This document shows positions 25,933 to 33,867 of a DNA stretch of 49,973 nucleotides, in pieces. How positions within the stretch are numbered: the stretch's first letter is position 1; each line of letters opens with the position of its first letter. Below the pieces are notes generated by a model. The model had not been told where the DNA came from. It worked only from the letters and a program-made list of their open reading frames with translations, and made no database searches. Source of the DNA: Chloroflexi bacterium OLB15 (GTDB lineage: Bacteria; Chloroflexota; Anaerolineae; Aggregatilineales; Phototrophicaceae); contig LMZS01000037.1 in the NCBI GenBank assembly GCA_001567085.1, positions 1 through 49,973 of the forward strand, in the 5' to 3' direction. A program made the translations under genes and the position numbers.

Positions 25933-26079
25933 TTGTAGCTCACTTAAAATTTGCATTCGGTCAAGCCCGAATTATAATCAAGCGAACATTGTGACTCATA
26001 TGGTCGCAAGTAATTTATGCAAACTACACAAAAACGGGCTATCTGTAGCAAAATGCAATTGATGCATGGAGGATGACAC

Positions 26080-27201
26080 GTGGCAACTATTTCATTCAAG
26101 CATGTGTGGAAGCGGTACAGCGGAAATACAGTTGCGGTAAAAGACCTCAATATTGAAGTTGTAGACAAAGAATTCTTAGTTTTGGTAGGACCATCTGGAT
26201 GCGGTAAATCCACCACCCTGCGTATGCTCGCAGGTCTGGAAGAAATTTCTGAAGGCGAAATCTGGATTGGCGATCGCATCGTAAATAATGTCGCCCCTAA
26301 AGACCGCGATATTGCGATGGTGTTCCAAAGCTATGCGCTTTACCCTCATATGACTGTATATGACAATATGGCTTTTGGCTTGCGTTTACGCAAAACCCCG
26401 AAGCAGGTGATTGATCAACGTGTACGCGAAGCGGCTGAAAATCTGGGTATTTCTCACCTGTTAGACCGCCGCCCTCGCCAGCTTTCGGGTGGTCAACGTC
26501 AGCGCGTGGCAGTGGGTCGGGCTATTGTACGTGACCCCGCAGTCTTCCTGATGGACGAGCCGCTTTCCAATCTTGACGCAAAGCTGCGTGTGGAAGCCCG
26601 TTCCTTCATCAGCAAATTGCACCAACGCCTTGGCACCACCTTCGTATACGTAACCCACGACCAAACTGAAGCCATGACGATGGGTACCCGTATCGCGGTG
26701 ATGAGCGCCGGGGAACTTCAACAAATCGATTCCCCCTTCAACCTGTATCACAACCCGCACAACCTGTTCGTTGCCGGTTTCATCGGCAGCCCCTCCATGA
26801 ACTTCTTTGAGGGCAAACTGAGTGAAACTGACGGGCGTATGACGGTAGAAGTTCTCGGTCATCAGCTTACCGTTCCCCCGCATCTCGCTGCACAATTCCG
26901 CGCCGGCGTGGGCAAGCGGGTAATCATTGGCATCCGCCCTGAAGATATCCATGACGTAAACTATCAACCGCAGGGTATTACCCCGGCGACGCTGGATGCC
27001 AATGTCGAAGTGGTTGAACAAATGGGTAACGAAATGATCCTCTACCTGGAAGAAGCCGGGAAATCATTTATTGCCCGTACAGACCCGCGCACCGGCGCCT
27101 CTGTCGGCCACCGTCTGGGTCTGGCGCTGAACATGGAAAACGTGCACATGTTCGATGCCGAAACCGAGCTTTCACTCGCTTACGATTCAAAGGCCAAGTA
27201 G
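26080..27201 (+). CDS. Sugar-type ABC transporter ATP-binding protein (MalK/UgpC/MsmX-like)
   Basis: A cytosolic ATPase of 373 residues. Walker A GPSGCGKS is at 37-44, the signature LSGGQ at 135-139 and Walker B VFLMDE at 155-160, followed by the switch histidine in YVTHDQTEA. Residues about 240-370 form the TOBE/MalK-type regulatory domain (VIIGIRPEDIHDV). The GTG start has a strong GGAGGATGACAC ribosome site. No permease or binding protein of the matching sugar (CUT1) family is adjacent, so it may energise several distant sugar importers, as MsmX does in Bacillus. It is not the ATPase type that serves the Dpp-like permeases at 14308-15994. Confidence 0.92.
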   Translation: MATISFKHVWKRYSGNTVAVKDLNIEVVDKEFLVLVGPSGCGKSTTLRMLAGLEEISEGEIWIGDRIVNNVAPKDRDIAMVFQSYALYPHMTVYDNMAFGLRLRKTPKQVIDQRVREAAENLGISHLLDRRPRQLSGGQRQRVAVGRAIVRDPAVFLMDEPLSNLDAKLRVEARSFISKLHQRLGTTFVYVTHDQTEAMTMGTRIAVMSAGELQQIDSPFNLYHNPHNLFVAGFIGSPSMNFFEGKLSETDGRMTVEVLGHQLTVPPHLAAQFRAGVGKRVIIGIRPEDIHDVNYQPQGITPATLDANVEVVEQMGNEMILYLEEAGKSFIARTDPRTGASVGHRLGLALNMENVHMFDAETELSLAYDSKAK

Positions 27202-27265
27202 CAGGAAGCCACCGCTTCAGCAGCGGCGCGACTATTGGCCTTCAGTAAGAATGTTCTGTGTGATG

Positions 27266-27294
27266 CCGTCCAGAGCAATGTTCTGGGCGGTATT
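27266..27294 (+). terminator. Possible terminator after the ABC ATPase gene
   Basis: A 9-bp stem (27266-27274 with 27282-27290, one G-T pair) with a 7-base loop, followed by TATTTCATTTATTT. The U-tract is interrupted, so strength is uncertain. Confidence 0.5.
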
Positions 27295-27380
27295 TCATTT
27301 ATTTCTCATTCCCCTGTTACCTAATTAAGATTATTATTTTTGTACGATCAAAATAGACGCCTATTAAAGGAATAACACGC

Positions 27381-28409
27381 GTGAAAGTAACCGCGTATAC
27401 AAACAGCACTATATTCGAGCAGCTGAAGCCAGCCTGGAATGACCTACTTAAGCGTAGCAGCAGCGATTTACTCTTTCTAAGCTGGGAATGGCAATCCACA
27501 TGGTGGGGCGCCTACAACGCCGGAGATTTATGGGTACTCACCGTAACCAGCGACGATGGCGAGCTAATCGCTATCGCGCCGTGGTTTATTCAACATCGTG
27601 ATGACGGGCGTGTTGTGAGAACAATCGGTTGCGTAGATGTAACCGATTACGTGGACATTATTGCAGAGTCCGGCAAAGTTGCGCAGGTATACCCGGCCCT
27701 CGCCGACTATTTGAGCCGGCATACTGAACATTTTGACTGGATCAACCTGTGTAATATCCCTGAAGCCTCGCCAACATACAGCCAGTTTCCGGATGCGCTT
27801 CGCAAAGTCGGTTTTGAAGCCGACCTGATCCTGCAAGAAGTATGTCCGGTGATTCACCTTCCCGATGACTGGGAGACTTATCTGGCGATGCTGGATAAGA
27901 AAAATCGCCACGAGCTGCGCCGCAAGGTGCGCCGCGCAGAAAGTGAAAGCAAACTGGAATATTATGTAGTGGGGGCTGAGCACGACTTTGAAAGCGAAGT
28001 GGATGGCTTCCTGAATTTGATGCGTACCAGCCAGCCATCGAAAGCAGAATTTCTGTCTGTGCCCGAAAATGAAGCTTTCTTCCGCTCTATCCTGAGGGCA
28101 ACATTTGAACGGGGCTGGCTGCGTTTGAGCTTCCTTAAAGTGGACGGTATTCCAGCCGCAGCGTATTGCGATTTCGACTATAACGGCGAGATTCTGGTCT
28201 ATAACTCAGGGCTAGATCCGAGCGTAAAGCCGCATCTGAGCACTGGCATCGTGCTGTTAGTCTACAATATCGTAGCAGCCATCAATTCAAAACATCGCCT
28301 GTATGACTTTTTGCGCGGGAATGAAACCTATAAATACCGAATGGGCGCGCAAGATACCTGCGTCTACAAAATGGTGTCTCGCAAACGGGAAAGCGTAACA
28401 GTGGCTTAA
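27381..28409 (+). CDS. GNAT/FemAB-fold acyltransferase-like protein (CelD/BcsL type)
   Basis: A 342-residue protein of the Acetyltransf_6 group. Visible landmarks are FLSWEWQSTWWGAY near residue 33, a mid-protein segment KKNRHELRRKVRRAE around 173-187, and the C-terminal signature YDFLRGNETYKYRMGAQ. Relatives are often found with exopolysaccharide or cellulose genes and are predicted to transfer acyl groups to glycans or peptides, but biochemical roles are poorly known. The GTG start has AAAGGA upstream. It stands alone between two terminators, so its context gives no substrate. Confidence 0.75.
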   Translation: MKVTAYTNSTIFEQLKPAWNDLLKRSSSDLLFLSWEWQSTWWGAYNAGDLWVLTVTSDDGELIAIAPWFIQHRDDGRVVRTIGCVDVTDYVDIIAESGKVAQVYPALADYLSRHTEHFDWINLCNIPEASPTYSQFPDALRKVGFEADLILQEVCPVIHLPDDWETYLAMLDKKNRHELRRKVRRAESESKLEYYVVGAEHDFESEVDGFLNLMRTSQPSKAEFLSVPENEAFFRSILRATFERGWLRLSFLKVDGIPAAAYCDFDYNGEILVYNSGLDPSVKPHLSTGIVLLVYNIVAAINSKHRLYDFLRGNETYKYRMGAQDTCVYKMVSRKRESVTVA

Positions 28410-28411
28410 GC

Positions 28412-28443
28412 AAAAGCGCCGGTCAAACGACTGGCGCTTTTTA
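28412..28443. terminator. Rho-independent terminator after the GNAT gene
   Basis: A 13-bp stem (28412-28424 with 28429-28441, one G-T pair) with loop AAAC, and terminal A-run and T-run. It lies between convergent genes and could work in both directions. Confidence 0.85.
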
Positions 28444-28447
28444 TTGA

Positions 28448-28753
28448 TCAGCCCCCGTAAGAATCGGGAATATCCGAGACAGTAACGGTGATGAAAGGTT
28501 CGCTTTCCTGAACTTCCAACGCCGTCGTTTCATCAACAACGACCTGCCCCTTGTGATATAAAACATTGTTGAAACCATCATATTTGTAGCGACGGTTCAC
28601 CCAGCCATATTTGGGATGCTGGAATACCACGTTGAAAATCACCGATTCATCTATGGGAAGTACCACCCGATTAACCAGCCAAACCGGTGCAAACTGATCG
28701 AGGTGCGTGCGGGTCTTTTCTTCGAGTTTATTGAACAGTGTTGCTTCATCCAT
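28448..28753 (-). CDS. Small hypothetical protein
   Basis: I do not recognise a family. The 101-residue protein is soluble, with no signal peptide or membrane helix. It has an N-terminal helix (EATLFNKLEEKTRTHLDQF) and then beta-rich sequence (VWLVNRVVLPIDESVIFNVV, YGWVNRRYKYDGFNNVLYHKG). The ATG at 28753 is preferred because AGGAA lies nine bases upstream. ATGs at 28771 and 28780 would extend it. A TACAAT box with TTGTGA 18 bases upstream gives it its own promoter. It shares a bidirectional terminator with the GNAT gene. Confidence 0.6.
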   Translation of the reverse strand: MDEATLFNKLEEKTRTHLDQFAPVWLVNRVVLPIDESVIFNVVFQHPKYGWVNRRYKYDGFNNVLYHKGQVVVDETTALEVQESEPFITVTVSDIPDSYGG

Positions 28754-28790
28754 TAGGTTGTATTCCTGCATAGCCACCATAACGCTGTCT

Positions 28791-28820
28791 ATTGTAACTT
28801 TGGTTAGGCTATTCTCACAA
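28791..28820 (-). promoter_or_regulatory. Promoter of the small hypothetical gene
   Basis: On the minus strand TTGTGA (28815-28820) and TACAAT (28791-28796) with an 18-base spacer, just upstream of the gene ending at 28448. Confidence 0.45.
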
Positions 28821-28865
28821 GATTGCGGGGAAGGAACCTGCGCTTTTATTTAGCGGGCAAGTCGT

Positions 28866-28871
28866 TATAAT
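28866..28871 (+). promoter_or_regulatory. -10 box for purB
   Basis: A consensus TATAAT 35 bases before the purB ATG. No clear -35 is seen, so only the -10 is supported. Confidence 0.4.
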
Positions 28872-28906
28872 CCGTTTCCACATACACCACGCCATCTGAA
28901 GACAAC

Positions 28907-30304
28907 ATGAGTAAAACTTTTGACCACAGTCTCTATCTATCGCCATTCACCTGGCGTTACGGTAGTGAAGAAATGCGCGCTGTTTGGAGCGAAGTGAATA
29001 AGCGTTTGCTCTGGCGGCAGATCTGGGTAGAAATAGCCCGCGCGCAGCAAGCGGCAGGGCTGGTGACTGCCGAACAGGTCGCTGATCTGCAAGCACATGC
29101 TGAACATATTGACATCAACCGCGCAGAAGCGATTGAGGCAGAGATTCAACATGATCTGATGGCAGAGGTCAAAACTTTTGCCGAACAATGCGCCGTTGGC
29201 GGCAATATCATCCATCTCGGCGCAACCAGCGCGGATGTAGAAGACAATGCAGACGCGATCCGCATACGCGACAGCCTGCGACTGCTCATCGCCAGACTAG
29301 AAATTGTGCTGCTGCGCTTTGCTGAACTGATGGAAACCTTTGCCGATCAGCCAGCGATTGCCTTTACCCATATCCAACCCGCCGAGCCAACCACTACCGG
29401 TTACCGCTTCGCGATGTACGCCCAAGACCTGCTTGAAGACTATCAAACATTGAAAGCCATCATCGTTCGCGGGAAAGGGTTTAAGGGCGCAGTCGGTTCG
29501 CGCGCATCGTACACCGATCTGTTCGCAGGCACGGCAGTAACCCCGCAGCAGTTTGAAACGGCGGTAATGGAGGCAATTGGGCTGCCGTCCTATGCTATCG
29601 CTGGGCAAACATACCCCCGTAAACAAGATTACACGGTGCTGGCGGCGTTAGGCGGGCTGGCAGGCAGCCTATATAAATTCGCGTTCGATTTGCGCTTATT
29701 GCAATCGCCTGTGATTGGCGAATGGCATGAGGGCTTTGGAGCGAAGCAGATCGGCTCATCAGCGATGCCATTCAAGCGTAACCCGATCAATGCTGAGAAG
29801 ATGGATAGCCTCGCACGTTTTGTCGCCAACCTAACGCATACCGCCTGGGAAAATGCGGCGCATTCTCTGCTGGAGCGGACACTTGATGACTCTGCCAACC
29901 GCCGGGAAATTCTGCCATCTGCATTTCTGGCCTGCGATGAGCTGCTGATCGTTTGCGAGCGCATTCTCAAACGTTTGCATGTGAACGCCGAAGCCGTAGC
30001 CCGGAACCTCGCTCAATATGGCCTGTTTTCAGCAACCGAGCGGGTGCTGATGGCAGCGGTCAAAGCCGGAGCAGATCGCCAGGAAATACACGAGATTTTG
30101 CGGCAGTTAAGCATGCAGGCATGGGAAGCCGTAACAAACGGGAATAACAATCCGCTGGCAGCGCTGGTAGCCGAAGAATCACGGCTGAACGATTATCTTA
30201 CGCCAGCGGAGCGCCTTGACTTGATGAATGCCAGCGCTCATATTGGCGATACGGAAGAGCGAGCGCGTGCTTTCGCCACACACATACGAGAGGTCATAGG
30301 GTAA
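28907..30304 (+). CDS. purB: Adenylosuccinate lyase
   Basis: Cleaves SAICAR to AICAR and adenylosuccinate to AMP in purine synthesis, 465 residues. The fumarase-superfamily signature SSAMPFKRNP is at 284-293 with the catalytic serine in its loop. Other conserved parts are HLGATSAD at 103-110 and THIQPAEPTT around His155. It starts at ATG 28907 and is followed seven bases after its stop by purH, which catalyses the next two steps after AICAR, so the pair forms a pathway operon. Confidence 0.94.
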   Translation: MSKTFDHSLYLSPFTWRYGSEEMRAVWSEVNKRLLWRQIWVEIARAQQAAGLVTAEQVADLQAHAEHIDINRAEAIEAEIQHDLMAEVKTFAEQCAVGGNIIHLGATSADVEDNADAIRIRDSLRLLIARLEIVLLRFAELMETFADQPAIAFTHIQPAEPTTTGYRFAMYAQDLLEDYQTLKAIIVRGKGFKGAVGSRASYTDLFAGTAVTPQQFETAVMEAIGLPSYAIAGQTYPRKQDYTVLAALGGLAGSLYKFAFDLRLLQSPVIGEWHEGFGAKQIGSSAMPFKRNPINAEKMDSLARFVANLTHTAWENAAHSLLERTLDDSANRREILPSAFLACDELLIVCERILKRLHVNAEAVARNLAQYGLFSATERVLMAAVKAGADRQEIHEILRQLSMQAWEAVTNGNNNPLAALVAEESRLNDYLTPAERLDLMNASAHIGDTEERARAFATHIREVIG

Positions 30305-30311
30305 AACAGTT

Positions 30312-31850
30312 ATGCCACGCGCACTTTTTAGCGTTCACGATAAAACTGGTTTAACAGAATTTGCGCGGCAGTTAATCAGCTTAGGCTGGGATATTGTCGC
30401 CAGCGGCGGCACACAACGCGCATTAAGCGACGCAGGGCTTCCCGTAACGCCCATCGAACAGGTTACAGGCTTTGAAGAGATGCTCGGTGGGCGGGTAAAA
30501 ACGCTGCATCCGGCCATTCATGCGGGCATCCTGGCGCGCGATCGTGAAGAAGATTTACAGGAATTGCGAGATAACGGCTTTGCGCCTATTTCGATGATCG
30601 TTTGCAACCTATATCCCTTCCAACAAACAGCTGCCCGTGCCAGTGTCACGCTTCAGGAAGCTGTCGAACAGATTGACATCGGCGGGATCACCCTGTTACG
30701 CGCAGGTGCTAAAAACTTCATGCGCACGCTTGTGATCTGCGATCCCAAAGATTACCAGAAGGTAGCTGACGAGTTGGTACAGTCAGGTACTACCAGCCTC
30801 GCGCTGCGCCGTGAACTGGCGGTGAAGGCCTTTGCCCATACCCGTGATTACGACACCGCCATTCACGCCTTTCTAGCGCAAGATACAGGGATGCCTGTGA
30901 CCGCAACCGAGCTGCCGCAGCAGCTATCGTTAGGCGTACAACTCATTGATAGCTTGCGCTATGGCGAAAACCCACATCAAATCGCCGCGTATTACAGCCG
31001 GAAACACGCTGCCGGCCCATTAGGCGGCGCTGTTCTTGGCGGGAAGCAGCTTTCATACAACAACATCATGGATCTGGATGCTGCGTGGCGAGCAGCCTGT
31101 TCGTTTGTACAGCCAGTTGTAGTTGTCGTTAAGCACATGAATCCGTGCGGAATTGCTACTGGCCCTACCCTTGCCGATGCCTTCCCCGCTGCACTGGAAT
31201 CTGATCCTGTATCGGCATTTGGTGGCGTGGTTGCTGTCAACCGGCCTGTCACAGAAGATTTCGTCAATGCCCTTGGCAGCCTGTTCATTGAGGCGATAGC
31301 CGCGCCATTCTTTGATGAATCCGCCGTCAATTTGCTGGCCTCCTCAAGAAAATCGTGCCGCCTTCTGCAAATTCCTTCCGTATACGACGGCACCGAGTGG
31401 GAAATTCGCAGCGTGCATCGTGGTTTCCTGATCCAGCAGCCAGATATGGGCGATCCAGAACACACCCAGTTTCAAACCGTCACCAAACGCCAGCCCACAT
31501 CCGGCGAAGTTGAAATGATGCGCTTCGCGTGGAAAGCGGTGCAGCATGTGAAATCAAATGCGATTGTATTCGCGCAGGATCAAAAAACGGTGGGTATCGG
31601 CGGCGGGCTGCCCAGCAGAGTAGATGCCGTAAAAATCGCTGTCGAAAAAGCAGGCGAACGGGCAAAAGGGGCGGTTATGGCCTCAGATGCGTTCTTCCCT
31701 TTCCCGGATGGCATCGAAGTGGCAGCGGCGGCGGGAATTACCGCAGTCATTCAGCCGGGAGGGTCAATACGCGATGCCGAAGTCATCCGCGCCGCCGATC
31801 TATCTGGCATTGCGATGGTCTTCACCGGCGCGCGGCATTTCAGGCATTAA
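30312..31850 (+). CDS. purH: Bifunctional AICAR transformylase / IMP cyclohydrolase
   Basis: Performs the last two steps of IMP synthesis, 512 residues. The N-terminal MGS-like cyclohydrolase domain (about 1-190) has the family sequence [18 protein letters not shown] and [16 protein letters not shown]. The C-terminal transformylase domain has [17 protein letters not shown], and the tail [17 protein letters not shown] and [11 protein letters not shown]. It is full length and follows purB directly. The tRNA-Thr gene with its own promoter lies 79 bases downstream. Confidence 0.95.
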   Translation: MPRALFSVHDKTGLTEFARQLISLGWDIVASGGTQRALSDAGLPVTPIEQVTGFEEMLGGRVKTLHPAIHAGILARDREEDLQELRDNGFAPISMIVCNLYPFQQTAARASVTLQEAVEQIDIGGITLLRAGAKNFMRTLVICDPKDYQKVADELVQSGTTSLALRRELAVKAFAHTRDYDTAIHAFLAQDTGMPVTATELPQQLSLGVQLIDSLRYGENPHQIAAYYSRKHAAGPLGGAVLGGKQLSYNNIMDLDAAWRAACSFVQPVVVVVKHMNPCGIATGPTLADAFPAALESDPVSAFGGVVAVNRPVTEDFVNALGSLFIEAIAAPFFDESAVNLLASSRKSCRLLQIPSVYDGTEWEIRSVHRGFLIQQPDMGDPEHTQFQTVTKRQPTSGEVEMMRFAWKAVQHVKSNAIVFAQDQKTVGIGGGLPSRVDAVKIAVEKAGERAKGAVMASDAFFPFPDGIEVAAAAGITAVIQPGGSIRDAEVIRAADLSGIAMVFTGARHFRH

Positions 31851-31890
31851 AAATGCTGCGCTGAACGGGATCGACTCTGCGTTCTCGCCC

Positions 31891-31919
31891 TTGCCGCTCA
31901 AGCGCGGCTTTGCTATATT
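31891..31919 (+). promoter_or_regulatory. Promoter of tRNA-Thr
   Basis: TTGCCG (31891-31896) and TATATT (31914-31919) with a 17-base spacer. The -10 ends 10 bases before the mature tRNA, giving a very short leader. Confidence 0.6.
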
Positions 31920-31929
31920 TACAGCGTAT

Positions 31930-32001
31930 GCCACCTTAGCTCAACGGCAGAGCAAACGCTTCGTAAGCGTTAGGTTTTGGGTTCAAATCCCAAAGGTGGC
32001 T
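31930..32001 (+). tRNA. tRNA-Thr (anticodon CGT)
   Basis: A complete cloverleaf can be drawn. The acceptor GCCACCT pairs with AGGTGGC, and the D-arm is GCTC/GAGC. The anticodon arm AACGC/GCGTT has loop TTCGTAA with CGT at 31962-31964, reading ACG codons. The T-arm TTGGG/CCCAA has loop TTCAAAT. The 3' CCA is not encoded. Confidence 0.95.
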
Positions 32002-32009
32002 CTGGTATC

Positions 32010-32043
32010 CGCCCGCTGGAACAACCCTCCCTGCGGGCGTTTT
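32010..32043 (+). terminator. Possible terminator after tRNA-Thr
   Basis: CGCCCGC (32010-32016) and GCGGGCG (32033-32039) form a 7-bp GC stem with a 16-base loop, followed by four T. It lies between the tRNA and udk. Confidence 0.5.
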
Positions 32044-32060
32044 CATTATGGAGGGCGCTC

Positions 32061-32714
32061 GTGCTGCCACGTCCGATCACAATAGCTGTAGCCGGTGGAA
32101 CGGGTTCAGGCAAAACCACGATCTCGAACGCCATCCTTGAGCGCGTGGGCAGCCAGCATATCGCCTATATTCCGCACGACGCCTATTACAAAGACCTTTC
32201 CGGCGTGCCGATGGCTGAACGGCGCATCCTGAATTACGACCACCCTGACTCACTAGACACGGCGTTCATGCGCGAGCACATTTTGCAGCTTCAAAACTGG
32301 AATCCAGTCTCCATACCCGCTTATGACTTCACAAAGCATATGCGGATGGCTGAAACGCAGCCGATTGAACCGCAGCCAATTATCCTGGTTGAAGGCATCC
32401 TAGTGCTGGCAGAGCCTACGCTAAGGCCGTTGTTCGACGTAAAAATATTCGTGGATACGGATGCCGATTTACGTTTCATCCGCCGCCTGAAGCGCGACAT
32501 TGACGAACGCGGGCGCACCCCAGATTCAGTCATCAATCAATATCTTTCCACAGTACGCCCGATGCACCTTGAATTTGTTGAGCCAAGCAAACGCTATGCC
32601 GATGTGATCATCCCCGAAGGCGGCCAAAATCTGGTGGCAATTGACATGGTTGCCGACCGTATTCGCAGCCTGCTGCGCCAGCACCAGAAAGCGATCTCCC
32701 CGCCAACGAAATAG
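32061..32714 (+). CDS. udk: Uridine kinase
   Basis: Phosphorylates uridine and cytidine in pyrimidine salvage, 217 residues. The P-loop GGTGSGKT is at 12-19. Conserved parts follow: HDAYYKDLSGVPMAERRILNYDHP for substrate binding, LVEGILVLAEPTLR, and the lid region FIRRLKRDIDERGRTPDSVI. The GTG at 32061 has GGAGGG six bases upstream. Earlier starts would fall inside the tRNA. It is followed by the promoter of the T-box operon. Confidence 0.9.
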   Translation: MLPRPITIAVAGGTGSGKTTISNAILERVGSQHIAYIPHDAYYKDLSGVPMAERRILNYDHPDSLDTAFMREHILQLQNWNPVSIPAYDFTKHMRMAETQPIEPQPIILVEGILVLAEPTLRPLFDVKIFVDTDADLRFIRRLKRDIDERGRTPDSVINQYLSTVRPMHLEFVEPSKRYADVIIPEGGQNLVAIDMVADRIRSLLRQHQKAISPPTK

Positions 32715-32724
32715 GGTTGCAGGA

Positions 32725-32752
32725 TTGACGGTTTGAATGGCGGTGATATACT
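32725..32752 (+). promoter_or_regulatory. Promoter of the T-box operon
   Basis: TTGACG (32725-32730) and TATACT (32747-32752) with a 16-base spacer. Transcription would begin near 32759, about 20 bases before the first conserved T-box element. Confidence 0.6.
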
Positions 32753-32781
32753 GCATACTAACTACATATTTGAACAACTGT

Positions 32782-33019
32782 GAACGGGAAGAGTACGCGC
32801 GCCTGTAACCGATAGAGAACGCGAGCCATAGGCTGGAAGCTCGCCCGGTAGAAAGCGCAGAAAGTCACCCGGAAGTTGCAAGGCTGAAATGTGAAAGCAA
32901 ATTAAGCCGCGCCGGAGGCGTCCGTTATCCCGCATGAGTGTTCAGGCCGCGCCGGTGCGCCTGAAAATCAAGGTGGTACCACGGAAACCCTCTTTCGTCC
33001 TTGCGTTAGAGGGTTTTTT
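32782..33019 (+). promoter_or_regulatory. T-box riboswitch, valine-specific (GTC specifier)
   Basis: A leader RNA that senses uncharged tRNA. The conserved start GAACGGGAAGAGTA is at 32782. A distal stem-loop region follows (AGAGAACGCGAG, then GGCTGGAAGCTCGC). The specifier appears as GTC at 32864-32866 in the usual context GAAA-NNN-ACC, which codes for valine. A stem III hairpin lies at 32941-32964. The T-box core GGTGGTACC is at 32972-32980, whose TGGT would pair with an ACCA tRNA end. An intrinsic terminator follows (stem 32985-32993 with 33008-33016, then a T-run). The valyl-tRNA synthetase gene downstream agrees with the specifier. Confidence 0.9.
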
Positions 33020-33044
33020 ATTTCGTATGGGGAGGAAGGCGAAT

Positions 33045-33854
33045 ATGCAGCGTTTGAACGACACCAACCCGTTCTATGATGCCATCGCCGAATACTATCC
33101 ACTGTTCTACCGTGACTGGGAAGTTCAGATGGAGCGCGAAGGGCTGGGGCTGCGTTCTATCTTCCGCAATCGCGGTATTGAGCGCGTACTAGACGCGTCT
33201 TGCGGCGCAGGCGCGCAGGCGATACCACTGGCGCAGCTTGGGTTTACGGTTGCAGCCGTTGATCCTAGCTCAGGGATGCTGGCTAAAGCCCGTGAGTTCT
33301 CCGCGCAGTATTACGTCAGCGAGAAACTGGAGTTTATACAGGGCGATTTCCAACACCTGCTAGATCTGGTAAGCCCGCCATTCGATGCGGTCATTAGCAA
33401 AGGCAATTCCCTGCCCCACCTGCTTAATGACGATGAGATTGAACTTGCCTTACTGTCATTTTACGAACTCTTGAGGCCGGGCGGAACGCTGGTCATCGGC
33501 ATGCGTGATTTTGGGCCATTCATGGAAGATCGGCCGCGTTTCATACCCGGCTTGGCGCATGAAGATGATAGCGAACAGGAATTCATCACCTTTGACCTGT
33601 GGGCGTGGGATGATGGGCCGCCAGTTATCGCTACACAGAATTTGTATATCGTTGAAGGCAAAAATCCGAACTACCGGACGATTCGGCGTTCAGTGAATTA
33701 CAGGCCCCTATCAACCGATGAAGTAAAGGTCGTTCTGCTAGAAGCTGGATTTGAGGAAATTACGGATTATCCGGATCGTACTGAACGGGTGCTGATTGCC
33801 CGCAAACCGCTGGCAATTAAGCGGTCGCCCCTGTGGATGAAATATAAACGCTAA
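33045..33854 (+). CDS. Class I SAM-dependent methyltransferase
   Basis: A cytosolic methyltransferase of 269 residues with unknown substrate. Motif I VLDASCGAGAQ is at 48-58. A post-I acidic turn VAAVDPSSGML follows, then FDAVISKGNSLPHLL (motif IV area) and LLRPGGTLVIGMRDF. The N-terminal FYDAIAEYYPLFYRDWE is shared with many small-molecule methyltransferases. The ATG at 33045 is preceded by GGAGGAAGG. An apparent longer reading into the T-box leader is not real. It is the first gene behind the valine T-box and lies 13 bases before valS, so valine limitation should control both. Confidence 0.8.
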   Translation: MQRLNDTNPFYDAIAEYYPLFYRDWEVQMEREGLGLRSIFRNRGIERVLDASCGAGAQAIPLAQLGFTVAAVDPSSGMLAKAREFSAQYYVSEKLEFIQGDFQHLLDLVSPPFDAVISKGNSLPHLLNDDEIELALLSFYELLRPGGTLVIGMRDFGPFMEDRPRFIPGLAHEDDSEQEFITFDLWAWDDGPPVIATQNLYIVEGKNPNYRTIRRSVNYRPLSTDEVKVVLLEAGFEEITDYPDRTERVLIARKPLAIKRSPLWMKYKR

Positions 33855-33867
33855 GTGAGGCTGTAAG

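Noticed and set aside
32934..33044. Apparent upstream extension of the methyltransferase reading frame
   Set aside because: It lies inside the T-box core and terminator. The ribosome site GGAGGAAGG points to ATG 33045.
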